Of a DNA stretch of 43,573 bases, positions 34,801 through 43,509 are shown piece by piece (the first letter of the stretch is position 1; each line of letters starts with the position of its first letter). Below the pieces are notes generated by a model. It made no database searches and was not told the DNA's origin. It saw nothing but the letters and a program-made list of their open reading frames with translations. Location of the stretch: positions 1 through 43,573 of the forward strand of contig SKNO01000247.1 of NCBI GenBank assembly GCA_007120465.1, written 5' to 3'. Position numbers and translations under genes: made by a program. The DNA comes from Nitriliruptoraceae bacterium. GTDB lineage: Bacteria; Actinomycetota; Nitriliruptoria; Nitriliruptorales; Nitriliruptoraceae.

Positions 34801-34923
34801 TATGGCCGGGGCGGCTGGCAGCAGCTCGAGCAGGACCGCCGCAAGCACGCCCGACGGATCCGGCAGGTGTGCGAGCGCGTGTTCTACGGCATCGAGCCCG
34901 ACCCGAGCCGCGGGGCCTGGTGA
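31894..34923 (+). CDS. glnE: bifunctional glutamine synthetase adenylyltransferase/adenylyl-removing enzyme
   Basis: Two nucleotidyltransferase halves: VIGMGKLGGLELNYISDVDVVFVH and IIGMGKLGGRELHYVSDLDVLFVHE, each followed by D..LRPEGR.G.LSR and LKLGPGG..D.E..VQLL. Confidence 0.96.
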   Translation: MVSRRVSLQARLAAAGLDAGRATQDLTAAELVDEDGEVRHGLLPLLSEAADPQDAVRCVTALAREHPALFGRVADEPSWLERLVAVAGASRPLGELLARHPDAVAAIRTEDGVDVDAVAAKVAEVVAGSEDPQAQAAGIAAIRRVNTADVAARDLTGAADVEVVGTELAGLAQGVLRGTLTAVHTQVADDAPAARIAVIGMGKLGGLELNYISDVDVVFVHAPVDGADDDEASREATRVITALMELLNASTTMGRAYEIDPTLRPEGRSGALSRTVASYAAYWERWAKTWEFQALLKARPVAGDPALGAEWLRRAEPFMWPERLDADVVAEIRGMKARIEAKPEVRRHGERQLKLGPGGIRDIEFAVQLLQLVHGRGDTSLRHTGTLPTLRALVANGYVDDEDATPFAVAYRQLRTIEHRLQLAHERRTHTVPDDPGKQEWLARSLGYRADGDRPAREGFLRDLSRVQGEVRELHAKLFYRPLLEAYARVPTTTTGVSVPGEVTAIGPEAARERLEALGFVDGEAALKHLGAMTSGVSRRARTVRAVLPAVLEVLQDTPDPDRGLAAFRDLVEGQGERAELLSHLRDHPPASALLATVLGTSPVAGELLRDHPQGIEWLRDDEALRAQPRTRDELTRMALARQHWQDTEAALRRFKRLELLRIVLRDLSGATTVGGVGVELTALAEACLVAALHAELEARARDLDLEDPEDLPVRITIIGMGKLGGRELHYVSDLDVLFVHEVADGVEDTAEATRLALDIVGNVMRSLSTITAEGSAFEVDAALRPEGRNGPLSRSLDSYRSYWERWAEPWEHQALLRARRVAGDVELGRRFVAAAEEVAYPREDPDAVVAPMRRMKARLEKERIPPRVDAERHLKLGPGGLSDVEWTVQLLLQCHGGAQPTIRTTSTMEALDLLEDSDLAAHRDAAWLRDGYRFLCEVRNRLYLLRHRDVDVLPHPRDQVEKLARSLGYGRGGWQQLEQDRRKHARRIRQVCERVFYGIEPDPSRGAW

Positions 34924-34938
34924 TCGACGGCGGCACCG

Positions 34939-36642
34939 TCAGGTGCGACCCAGCACCCGTTCGCCGAGGTGGTCGAGGCCGACGGGACCCGACCCGAGCA
35001 CGTCGGCGTGGAAGGCCCGCAGGTCGAAGGCGTCCCCGTCGCGGGCGCGCCGGGCCGCGCGCAGCCGGAGGATCTCGCGCTGCCCGACGGCGTAGCTGAT
35101 CGCCTGCCCGGGCCAGCCGAGGTAGCGGGTCACCTCGCTGTCGGCGTAGGTGCGGTCGACGCCGGCCATCTCGGTGAGCGCGGCGACGGCCCGGTCGAAG
35201 GACCACGGTGTGCCCGGCTCGACGCTGCTCCAGGCCGGGACGGGCGCGTCGGCGGGGATCGGGCGTTCGAGGTGCAGCCCGATGTCGACCACGACCCGCA
35301 GGATGCGCAGCAACGACGAGGTCAGGTACCCCAGCTCGTACGCCGGTTCCTCGAGGTAGGCGAGCTCGTCCATCAGCGTCTCGGCGTACAGGGCCCATCC
35401 TTCGCCGTACCCAGGGTTCCAGATCAGCATGCGGTGGGCGCGGGACAGCCGCTCGCCCAGGGTGACCTGCACGCCGGTCTGCAGGTGATGGCCGGGGAAG
35501 CCCTCGTGGTAGGCGGTGGACACCTCCTCGTACAACGGGATCACCTGACGGTCGCCGAGGGCCCACCAGATCGACCCGGGGCGGGACAGGTCCTCGCTGG
35601 GACCGACGTAGTAGGCCCCCAGCGCCCCGCCCGGCGGCGCGAGCCGGACGTCGACCCGCCGGATCTCCTCGGGCACGTCGAAGTGCGCTCCGGCGAGCTT
35701 GTCGAGGGCCAGCTCCTGCCGCTCCTGCATCAGCGCGCGGAACGCCTCGGGCGACGGGGCGGCGTACGCGGGGTCGTGACGCAGACGGTCGAGCACGGCC
35801 CGCATCCCGGCGTCCGGGTCGATCCGCGCCGCGACCTGCTCGGCGCGTGCCAGCAGCACCCCGAGCTGCTCCCACGCCCAGGCCGTGGTCTCGTCGACAT
35901 CCAGGTCGGTCCCGAGGTGGCCGTGCAGGGCGCGGTGGTAGCGCTCCGGACCGACGCCGTCGCGCTCCGGGGCGACGGGCAGGTAGGACGCCTCGAGCCA
36001 CCTGGCGGTGTCCTCCGCCGCCGCCCGCACGCGGCCGAGGTGGCGCTCCACCTCGCCGGCCAGGCCCGGGTCGGCATCGACCAGCCGCGTGGCCGCCTGC
36101 GTGATGCCCCCGCCATCGGCGACCGCGTCGCGGAGCTGGCGCACCACGCTCTCGGCCTGACGTCGCGCCACGAGCACCTGACGCGCCACCGCCAGCTCCA
36201 TCCGTCGCCGCCACCCGGCGAGGGCCTCCGGGAGGGACCTGAGCCGGGCCAGCAGGGAGCTGCGCCCGAGCTCGGTCTCCGGATCGTGCAGCCCCAGCAC
36301 CTCCGGCAGCAGGGTGATCGTGGAGCCGAGGTGGGCCAGGTCGCGGAGCGGGTCGTCGTGGTCGTGCTCCGCGATCAGCGGATCGAGGTGATCGGCCAGG
36401 GCCCGGACGGCCAGCGCCGTGTCCTCATCGGTGGGTGGGGGCATCCGGTCCAGCTCGGCGCGGGTGTCGCGCAGCAGCCCGTCCATCGCCACGATCCCGT
36501 CGGGGGAGAGGTCACCCCAACGGTCGTCGTGACCGTCGATCCCGGCGAAGGTCGCCTCCATCGGTGCGGTGGCTGCGAAGGCGTCGACGAAGCGGTCGGC
36601 GAGGTCGAACACCGGGTGGCGCGACGACCGTGTTGTGGACAC
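34939..36642 (-). CDS. DUF885 domain-containing protein
   Basis: HPVFDLADRFVDAFAATAPMEATFAGIDGHDDRWGDLSPDG...STAYHEGFPGHHLQTGVQ...WNPGYGEGWALYAETLMDELAYLEEPAYELGYL; HExxH-like HEGFPGHH segment. Confidence 0.88.
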   Translation of the reverse strand: MSTTRSSRHPVFDLADRFVDAFAATAPMEATFAGIDGHDDRWGDLSPDGIVAMDGLLRDTRAELDRMPPPTDEDTALAVRALADHLDPLIAEHDHDDPLRDLAHLGSTITLLPEVLGLHDPETELGRSSLLARLRSLPEALAGWRRRMELAVARQVLVARRQAESVVRQLRDAVADGGGITQAATRLVDADPGLAGEVERHLGRVRAAAEDTARWLEASYLPVAPERDGVGPERYHRALHGHLGTDLDVDETTAWAWEQLGVLLARAEQVAARIDPDAGMRAVLDRLRHDPAYAAPSPEAFRALMQERQELALDKLAGAHFDVPEEIRRVDVRLAPPGGALGAYYVGPSEDLSRPGSIWWALGDRQVIPLYEEVSTAYHEGFPGHHLQTGVQVTLGERLSRAHRMLIWNPGYGEGWALYAETLMDELAYLEEPAYELGYLTSSLLRILRVVVDIGLHLERPIPADAPVPAWSSVEPGTPWSFDRAVAALTEMAGVDRTYADSEVTRYLGWPGQAISYAVGQREILRLRAARRARDGDAFDLRAFHADVLGSGPVGLDHLGERVLGRT

Positions 36643-36762
36643 GAAGACCTCGTTCTTCGATGGTGCTGTGAGCCGGGAGGCCGACCCAGCCTACTGCTGC
36701 ACCCGGGCCCGTCGGTGGGGCTGCCGGCGACCACGTACGCTCGTCGGGTCAGGAGGTGCACC

Positions 36763-37719
36763 GTGTGGCGTGAGGGCTACGTCTCGGGCGGGAAGACCCG
36801 CTTCTTCGTCCGCGCGCTCGGGTCGCCCTCCTTCGGCCTCGACGAGGGGGAGACCCCCACCGAGGATCTGATCCTCCTGCTGCACGGCTGGCCCCAGGAC
36901 TCGTCGTCGTGGCGTCTGGTGGCGCCACGCCTGGTCGAGGCGGGCTACCGGGTCGCCTGCCCGGACCTGAAGGGGTTCGGCCGCTCCGACGCCCCGCGCA
37001 AGGGGTACGACCCGGAGACCCTCGGCGACGAGATCGCCCAGCTGATCCGCAACCTGCACGCCCGCCGTGCGATCGTCGTCGGGCACGACTGGGGTGGCGC
37101 GGTGGCGCTGGCGACGGCCTTCCGCCACCCGGGACGGGTCCGGGCGCTGGCCACCGCGTCCTCGCCGTTCCGTCAGATCGACCTGCTCGCGGCATGGCAC
37201 ATCCCGTTGCTGAACCTGCCGATCGTGCCGGAGATCGCGTTCCGGGTGGCTGGCCGACCGCTGACCCGTGGGGTGATCCGGTACGCGGCGGTGGACGACG
37301 ACGTGTTCCCGCGGGAGGTCATGGACGGCTACGCCGCCGCGGTCCGTGCTGCGCCGAAGGGCTGGCTGGCGTACTACCGCACGCTGTCCCGGCGGGCGCT
37401 GCTGGACCTGGCGATCCGCCGGGTCCGCCACCGCACCTCCTTCCTCAGCGCGCCGGAGGGTCCGCACCGTCTGCGCGTACCGACGACGGTGATCTGGGGC
37501 GAGGAGGACCCGGCCACCCCCTTCCACCTCGCCTCCCAGGTGGCCCGTGATCTCGACGCGACCCTGATCGGGATCCCCGGGGTGGGGCACTTCGTCCACG
37601 AGGAGGCCCCCGACGCGGTGGCCACCGCGATCCTCGACCTCGCCCGGTGGGTGGAGCGTGCGGAACGCGAGCGAGCCCGGTCCCAGCACCACCACCACGG
37701 CCACGAGCAGGCCGTATGA
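36763..37719 (+). CDS. alpha/beta hydrolase (epoxide hydrolase-like)
   Basis: LILLLHGWPQDSSSWRLVAPRLVEAGYRVACPDLKGFGRSDAP...AIVVGHDWGGAVALATAFRHPGRV...VIWGEEDPATP...GVGHFVHEEAPDAV. Confidence 0.92.
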   Translation: MWREGYVSGGKTRFFVRALGSPSFGLDEGETPTEDLILLLHGWPQDSSSWRLVAPRLVEAGYRVACPDLKGFGRSDAPRKGYDPETLGDEIAQLIRNLHARRAIVVGHDWGGAVALATAFRHPGRVRALATASSPFRQIDLLAAWHIPLLNLPIVPEIAFRVAGRPLTRGVIRYAAVDDDVFPREVMDGYAAAVRAAPKGWLAYYRTLSRRALLDLAIRRVRHRTSFLSAPEGPHRLRVPTTVIWGEEDPATPFHLASQVARDLDATLIGIPGVGHFVHEEAPDAVATAILDLARWVERAERERARSQHHHHGHEQAV

Positions 37720-38429
37720 GGGGCGCGGACGCCGGCCTGCGGGAGCACCGAGCGGGCCCGCTCCCGACCGCCGTCGTGTTCGACTGCGACGGCACGATCG
37801 CCGACACCGAGTCGATCTCCGACCGCGCCTGGAGCGAGACCCTCGCCGAGCATGGCTACACCGCCACCGCCGAGGACTTCCGGGCGGTGATCGGCTACCC
37901 CTTCCCGCAGAACTGGGCGTACTTCTCCGCGCGGGCGGACCTCGGGGAGCGGGACGCCTTCCGCGCACGGCTGCGGGCCCGGTTCCTCGACCTGTTCGAC
38001 CGTGAACTCGAGGTGCACGACGACGCGGTGTCGACGATCGTCGCACTGGGCGCGGCGGGGGTCCCGATCGGCGTCGCCTCGTCGTCGAGCCACCAGCACG
38101 TGGAGCGGGTCCTGGCCCGTGCCGGCGTGACCGACCTGGTCGGCGCGATCGTCGGGGCCGATGACGTGGAGGCGCACAAGCCCGCGCCCGAGCCCTACCT
38201 CGCCGCGGCCGCCGGACTGGGCGTCGATCCGCTGGTGTGCTCGGCGGTCGAGGACACGCCCGTGGGGCTCGCCGCCGCCCTGGCGGCCGGCATGTTCACC
38301 GTCGGGGTCGTCCGGACGCACGCCACCGCCGACGACCTCGCCGATGCGCACCGCGTCGTGGACCACCTGTCGTTGGCGGCGCTGGTGCCCGACCCGGTGC
38401 GGGTGCAGGAGGGCGATCCGTGGAGCTGA
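37716..38429 (+). CDS. HAD family phosphatase (beta-phosphoglucomutase-like)
   Basis: TAVVFDCDGTIADTESISDRAWSETLAEHGY...IGVASSSSHQHVERVLARAGVTDLV...HKPAPEPYLAAAAGLGVDPLVCSAVEDTPVGLAAALAAGM; ATGA overlap with the upstream gene. Confidence 0.92.
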   Translation: MRGADAGLREHRAGPLPTAVVFDCDGTIADTESISDRAWSETLAEHGYTATAEDFRAVIGYPFPQNWAYFSARADLGERDAFRARLRARFLDLFDRELEVHDDAVSTIVALGAAGVPIGVASSSSHQHVERVLARAGVTDLVGAIVGADDVEAHKPAPEPYLAAAAGLGVDPLVCSAVEDTPVGLAAALAAGMFTVGVVRTHATADDLADAHRVVDHLSLAALVPDPVRVQEGDPWS

Positions 38430-38935
38430 CCGGCCCCGCCGCCGACCTCGGCCTGCTCGTGCTGCGGGTGCTGGTCGGGGTGACCTTCTCCCTGCACGGG
38501 TTCCAGAAGCTGTTCGGCTGGTTCGGTGGGGGCGGGCTCACGGGCACCGCGAGGTGGTTCGCCTCGCTCGGGTTCGGTGACGGACGGGTCGCGGCGGTGA
38601 TGGCCGGGCTCAGCGAGGTCGGTGGCGGCCTCGGGCTGGCCCTCGGGTTGCTCACGCCTTTCGCCGCCGCGGCCATGATCGGGACGATGACCACGGCCGC
38701 GCTCGTCAACCGTGCGTCGAAGGGGTTCTGGTCGGCCGACAACGGTTGGGAGCTCAACGGCTACCTGATCGTGGTCGCCGCCACGGTGGCCCTCGCTGGT
38801 CCTGGCGCTTACTCCCTCGATGCGCTGCTCGGGCTGGAGGCACTGTCCGGTCCGTTGCCGGGCCTCGCGGCGATCGTGGTCGGCATCGGGCTCGGGACGC
38901 TGCGCTGGCGGACCCGGGATACCTCGGCGTCCTGA
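38420..38935 (+). CDS. DoxX family membrane protein
   Basis: LGLLVLRVLVGVTFSLHGFQKLFGWFGGGGLTGTARWFASLGF...GLGLALGLLTPFAAAAMIGTMTTA; GTG start inside the end of the HAD gene. Confidence 0.9.
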   Translation: MELTGPAADLGLLVLRVLVGVTFSLHGFQKLFGWFGGGGLTGTARWFASLGFGDGRVAAVMAGLSEVGGGLGLALGLLTPFAAAAMIGTMTTAALVNRASKGFWSADNGWELNGYLIVVAATVALAGPGAYSLDALLGLEALSGPLPGLAAIVVGIGLGTLRWRTRDTSAS

Positions 38936-38977
38936 TCCGTGGACCGGTCGCCGCGCCGTCGGGCGGTCGTGGGGACC

Positions 38978-39019
38978 TAGGATGGGCGGTACGCACGTGG
39001 GGCCTGCGGGAGCGGCCCC
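38978..39019 (+). promoter_or_regulatory. possible -10 (TAGGAT) followed by a leader hairpin before the ThDP enzyme gene
   Basis: TAGGAT 38978-38983; GGGGCC(T)GC-GGGA-GCGGCCCC 38999-39019; start codon at 39050. Confidence 0.35.
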
Positions 39020-39049
39020 GGGTGGACCGCTGCCGAGCAGGGAGGGCGC

Positions 39050-40816
39050 ATGGCTCGCAAGCTGTCCGGTGGAGGCATCATCGCCCGGATGCTCGCCGCC
39101 GAGGACGTCGACACGGTGTTCGGCATCATCGACGGCACCTACTACGGCCTGTACGCGAGCCTGCCCGACGTGGCGATCCGGCTGATCTCGCCGCGCCACG
39201 AGACGTCCGCGGCCCACATGGCCGGCAGCTACGCCCGGGTCACCGGCCGGCTCGGGGTCTGTATCGCGAGCAACGGGCCGGGGGTCGCCAACGTGCTTCC
39301 CGGCGTCGCTGCCGAGCAGGCTGAGGGCAACCGGGTGCTGCTGATCACCTCGTCCCGCCGCCACGGCATCACCTACCCGGACCGTGGCGGGACCTACCAG
39401 TACTTCGACCAGGTCGCGGTCACCCGCCCGATGACCCGGTGGGCCGGACACGCGGCGACGCGTGACCGGATCCCGGAGCTCCTGCGCCGCGCCCTGCGGG
39501 CGGCCTACGACGGGCGGCCCGGGGTGGTCCACCTCGACGTCCCCGAGGACGTCATCAACGGCGTCGCGGAGGTGGACCTCGATCTCGGCGCGCCTGCGAC
39601 CTACCGCCGGACCGGCCCGCTCCCACCCGACCCGGGCGCGATCGAGGAGCTGGCGGGCCGGCTGGCCGCAGCGGACCGGCCGCTGATCCACGCCGGCTCC
39701 GGCGTGCTGCACGCCGGTGCGGAGGCGGAGCTCGAAGCCGTTGCCGAGCAGCTCCACGCGGCGGTCACGACCTCCTGGGGCGGACGCGGTGTGCTGCGGG
39801 AGACCTCATCCCACGCGGTGCCGATGGTCCACGTCGACCTGGTCGACCGGGTGCGCAACGAGGCGGACGTCGCCCTGGTGCTCGGCTCGCGGCTCGGCGA
39901 GACCGACTGGTGGGGCCGGCCACCGAACTGGGCGCCCGCCGACCGGTTGCCGACCGTCCAGGTGGACCTCGACGCGCAGGTGCTCGGGGCGAACCGTCCG
40001 GTGGTGCAGGCGATCCAGGCCGACGTCGGCAGCACGCTGCGGGCGCTGCGCACCGCGCTCGCGGCGATCGACGACGGGCGCCGCACCGCGGCGCGACGGG
40101 CGTGGCTGACCGAGCTGGTGGAGGCCCGACGCAGGGACCGCGCACGGTTGGACGAGGCCCGGCGCGGCACCGGCGAGGGGGTGCACCCGGCGGTGGTGCC
40201 GGCCACCGCCCAGGAGGTGCTCCCGGACGACACGCTGTGGGTGCTCGACGGGGGGAACACCGCCGTGTGGTCCCACTTCCACCTCGAGCTCCGCCAGCCC
40301 CGGTCGATCCTCACCACCTTCAAGTTCGGGATGCTCGGCGCGGGGATGGCCCAGGCGATCGGGGCGCAGGTCGCCGCGCCGGACCGCCCGGTGTGCTGCC
40401 TGACCGGCGACGGGGCTTTCGGCATGCACCCCCAGGAGGTCGAGACCGCCGTCCGTCACCAGCTACCGGTGATCTACGTGGTGTTCGCCGACCGGCAGTG
40501 GGGGATGGTCAAGATGAGCCAGGCGATCGCGTCCCGCCCGGTGCGCACGGTGGCGCGCAAGCTGGTGGGCGACCGGCCACCGCCGGACGGCAGCACGATC
40601 TACGCCGACCTCGCCCCCATCGACCACGCCGCGCTCGCCCGTTCGATGGGTGCGCACGGCGAACGGGTCGGGTCCGCCGACGAGCTGGCGCCGGCGCTGC
40701 GCCGCTGCCTCGACGCCGGTCGCCCGTCCGTGGTGCACGTCGAGGTGGACGCCGGCGCACACCTGTGGGCGCCCGGGCTCCGCGCCTTCAAGAAGATGCA
40801 CGAGGAACCCTCGTGA
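39050..40816 (+). CDS. thiamine diphosphate-dependent enzyme (acetolactate synthase-like fold)
   Basis: RHETSAAHMAGSYARVTGRLGVCIASNGPGVANVLPGVA (catalytic Glu region), ThDP motif GDGAFGMHPQEVETAVRHQLPVIYVVFADRQWGMVK; 588 aa. Confidence 0.9.
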   Translation: MARKLSGGGIIARMLAAEDVDTVFGIIDGTYYGLYASLPDVAIRLISPRHETSAAHMAGSYARVTGRLGVCIASNGPGVANVLPGVAAEQAEGNRVLLITSSRRHGITYPDRGGTYQYFDQVAVTRPMTRWAGHAATRDRIPELLRRALRAAYDGRPGVVHLDVPEDVINGVAEVDLDLGAPATYRRTGPLPPDPGAIEELAGRLAAADRPLIHAGSGVLHAGAEAELEAVAEQLHAAVTTSWGGRGVLRETSSHAVPMVHVDLVDRVRNEADVALVLGSRLGETDWWGRPPNWAPADRLPTVQVDLDAQVLGANRPVVQAIQADVGSTLRALRTALAAIDDGRRTAARRAWLTELVEARRRDRARLDEARRGTGEGVHPAVVPATAQEVLPDDTLWVLDGGNTAVWSHFHLELRQPRSILTTFKFGMLGAGMAQAIGAQVAAPDRPVCCLTGDGAFGMHPQEVETAVRHQLPVIYVVFADRQWGMVKMSQAIASRPVRTVARKLVGDRPPPDGSTIYADLAPIDHAALARSMGAHGERVGSADELAPALRRCLDAGRPSVVHVEVDAGAHLWAPGLRAFKKMHEEPS

Positions 40817-41784
40817 TCGCGGCGGCGTCCTCGGAGGCGGCGCTGGTCCTCGCCCAGGCCGTCGACGAGGTGCAGCTGAACTTCGATCGGTCCAGCCTGC
40901 TGCTCCTGAACGTGATCCTCGGGTTGATCATGTTCGGGATCGCCCTCGACATCCGGCTGGCCGACCTGCGCGACGTGCTGCGCCGGCCGCGTGCCCCGCT
41001 CGTCGGCCTGGTCGCACAGTTCGTCCTGCTGCCGGCGGGGACCTTCGCGCTGACGCGGCTGCTCGACGTCCAACCGTCGATCGCGCTCGGGATGATCCTG
41101 GTGGGCTGCTGTCCCGGCGGCAACATCTCCAACATCATCACCCACCTGGCACGCGGGAACACCGGACTGTCGATCGGGATGACGGGGGTCTCCACGCTGG
41201 CGGCTGCGGTGATGACCCCGCTGAACTTCGCGTTCTGGGGGTCGCGGCACCCCGACACCGCCGCGGTGCTCCGGTCCGTCGCGCTGGACCCGGTCGAGCT
41301 GGCCGTCACGATCGGACTGCTGCTGGCGGTGCCGGTCGCGGCCGGCGTCCTCGTCCAGCGGCGCTGGCCTGCGGTGGCACGCCGCGTCTACCGGCCGATC
41401 CGCACCGTGTCGATCGGGTTCTTCCTGCTGTTCATCGTCATCGCGTTCGTCAGCAACGCCGAGCACTTCGGTGCGCTGCTGGAGATCATCGCGCTGGCGG
41501 TGTTCCTCCACAACGCGCTGGCGCTCGTGCTCGGCTACGGGGCCGCGTGGGGCGTTGGGTTGCGCGAGCGCGACCGTCGCGCCGTCGGCATCGAGGTCGG
41601 CATCCAGAACTCCGCCCTCGCCCTGATCCTGATCTTCACCTTCTTCGGGGGCCTGGGCGGGATGGCGGTGGTCGCCGCCTGGTGGGGGATCTGGCATATC
41701 GTCGCCGGGCTGAGCCTGGCGCTGGTGTGGTCGCGGCGCCCGCCGGCGGTCGCACCCGCTGCCGCGACGACGGACCCGGTGTGA
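40813..41784 (+). CDS. bile acid:sodium symporter (BASS) family transporter
   Basis: LNVILGLIMFGIALDIRLADLRDVLRRPRAPLVGLVAQFVLLPAGTFAL...MILVGCCPGGNISNIITHLARGNTGLSIGMT...GIEVGIQNSALALIL; GTGA overlap upstream. Confidence 0.92.
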   Translation: MIAAASSEAALVLAQAVDEVQLNFDRSSLLLLNVILGLIMFGIALDIRLADLRDVLRRPRAPLVGLVAQFVLLPAGTFALTRLLDVQPSIALGMILVGCCPGGNISNIITHLARGNTGLSIGMTGVSTLAAAVMTPLNFAFWGSRHPDTAAVLRSVALDPVELAVTIGLLLAVPVAAGVLVQRRWPAVARRVYRPIRTVSIGFFLLFIVIAFVSNAEHFGALLEIIALAVFLHNALALVLGYGAAWGVGLRERDRRAVGIEVGIQNSALALILIFTFFGGLGGMAVVAAWWGIWHIVAGLSLALVWSRRPPAVAPAAATTDPV

Positions 41785-42734
41785 GGGTCCTGGTCACCGG
41801 TGGCAGCGGGTACCTCGGCAGCCTGACGGTCGCCGGCCTGGTCGACGCCGATGTCGCCGAGGTGGTGGCGCTCGACGTGCGAGCACCGCGGCGCCCCGTC
41901 GACGGGGTCGACCAGGTGACCGGCGACCTGCGGGAGGTCGATCTGGCGGTGCTGCTGCGCGAGCGGGCGATCGACCGTGTCGTGCACCTCGCCGCCGTGC
42001 TCGACCCGCCGCCGGGGATGAGCGCCGCCGAACTGCACGACATCGAGGTGGGCGGCACGCGCCGGGTCGTGGACGCGTGCCTGGCGGCCGGGGTCGACCA
42101 CCTCACCGTCGCCTCCTCGGGCGCGGCGTACGGCTACACGCCCGACAACCGCCGTCGGCCGCGGGTCGAGTCCGACCCGACCCCCGGCCACCCGCGCTTC
42201 GCCTACAGCCGCCACAAGGCCGAGGTGGAGGCGCTGCTGCGCACGGTCCGGCGCGAGCATCCGGAGCTCGGCCAGCTCGTGCTGCGCCCCGCCACGGTCC
42301 TGGGCGAGCGGACCGACAACCGGCTGACCCGACTGTTCACCGGCCGGGTGGTGCTGGGGCTCGCGGGCACCGAGGTGCCCTTCGTGTTCATCTGGGACCG
42401 TGACGTCGTCGAGGTGATCGTCCGGGGGGTGCGCGAGCGGGTCACGGGTGTGTTCAACCTCGCGGGGGACGAGGTGCTCACCCTGGCGGACATCGCCGCG
42501 ATCGAGGGACGGCGCCACCTCGCCGTCCCCCCGGTCCTGCTCACCGCCGGGTTGCGGGTCGCGTCGGCGGCGCGGCTGGTGCCGTACGGCCCCGAGGAGG
42601 TGGATTTCCTGCGCTACCGGCCGGTGCTCGACAACTCGGCGCTGAAGGCGGCCTTCCCCGGGCTGCCGCGGCTCACCACCCCGGAGGTGTACGCCCGGTT
42701 CCGGGCCGGACGTCGGGAGCGCGTGCGTGGCTGA
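41781..42734 (+). CDS. NAD-dependent epimerase/dehydratase
   Basis: VRVLVTGGSGYLGSLTVAGLVDADVAEVVALDVRAPRR...HLAAVLDPPPG...ASSGAAYGYTPDNRRRPRVESDPTPGHPRFAYSRHKAEVEALL. Confidence 0.92.
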   Translation: MRVLVTGGSGYLGSLTVAGLVDADVAEVVALDVRAPRRPVDGVDQVTGDLREVDLAVLLRERAIDRVVHLAAVLDPPPGMSAAELHDIEVGGTRRVVDACLAAGVDHLTVASSGAAYGYTPDNRRRPRVESDPTPGHPRFAYSRHKAEVEALLRTVRREHPELGQLVLRPATVLGERTDNRLTRLFTGRVVLGLAGTEVPFVFIWDRDVVEVIVRGVRERVTGVFNLAGDEVLTLADIAAIEGRRHLAVPPVLLTAGLRVASAARLVPYGPEEVDFLRYRPVLDNSALKAAFPGLPRLTTPEVYARFRAGRRERVRG

Positions 42735-43509
42735 GCCGACCGTGCCGACGCGCACGGCCCTGGTCACGGGGGCCGCGGGCCACATCGGGCGCGAGCTGCT
42801 CCGGCTGCTGACGGCGGCGGGGTTCACCGTGGTCGGGGTGGATCGGCCCGGTGTCGCGAGACCGCCGCACGCGGCCGGCTGGGTCACGCTGGACCTCGCC
42901 GCCCCGGACGTCGGCGACCGGCTGACGGCGAGGTTGCAGGAGCAGGCGCCAGCGCTGTGCGAGCGGCTGGACCTGGTGGTGCACGCGGCCGGGGTCACGG
43001 CGATCGGCCGGTTCGAGGTGGTGGACGACCGTGCCTTCACCGCGGTGATGGACGTCAACCACCACGCGGCGGTCCGGGTCACCCGCTCCACGCTGGCCCC
43101 GCTGCACGCCGCCGGTGGTCACGTCGTCGTGCTGAGCAGCCTGGCCGGCGTGATCCCCGCCGCGGGGCGGTCGGCGTATGTCGGTGCCAAGCACGCCGTG
43201 ACCGGAACCTTCCGCGCGCTGGCGACGGAGCTCGAACCGGTCGGCATCGGCGTGTCGGTCCTGCACCCCGCTTTCCTCCGCACCCCGGTGACCGAGGTCG
43301 GGCCGGGGGAGGAGCGGACCACCACCGGGCCGGCGCTCGAGGCCGTGGACGTGGCTCGGGCGGTCGCCCGCGAGGTGGCGCGGCGGGCTCGCCGCGGTCG
43401 AGGGAACGATCGGCTGGTGGTCGGCTGGGCGGCACGGGCGATCGACGGGCTGCACCGCGTCGCACCGCGCTGGACGGTGCGGGCTGGCGCCCGCCGCCTC
43501 GGCCGGTGA
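42727..43509 (+). CDS. short-chain dehydrogenase/reductase
   Basis: TRTALVTGAAGHIGRELLRLLTAAGFTVVGVDRPG...LVVHAAGVTAIGRFEVVDDRAFTAVMDVNHHAAVRVT...VVVLSSLAGVIPAAGRSAYVGAKHAVTGTFRALATEL. Confidence 0.92.
   Translation: MAEPTVPTRTALVTGAAGHIGRELLRLLTAAGFTVVGVDRPGVARPPHAAGWVTLDLAAPDVGDRLTARLQEQAPALCERLDLVVHAAGVTAIGRFEVVDDRAFTAVMDVNHHAAVRVTRSTLAPLHAAGGHVVVLSSLAGVIPAAGRSAYVGAKHAVTGTFRALATELEPVGIGVSVLHPAFLRTPVTEVGPGEERTTTGPALEAVDVARAVAREVARRARRGRGNDRLVVGWAARAIDGLHRVAPRWTVRAGARRLGR

Noticed and set aside
31648-34848. 1066-aa minus-strand ORF opposite glnE
   Set aside because: Mirror of glnE codon usage (His/Arg/Gly/Leu-rich); glnE has clear conserved motifs.
34969-36762. Long N-terminal extension of the 34969-37719 ORF
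   Set aside because: Antisense to the DUF885 gene; the hydrolase homology begins at the GTG at 36763.
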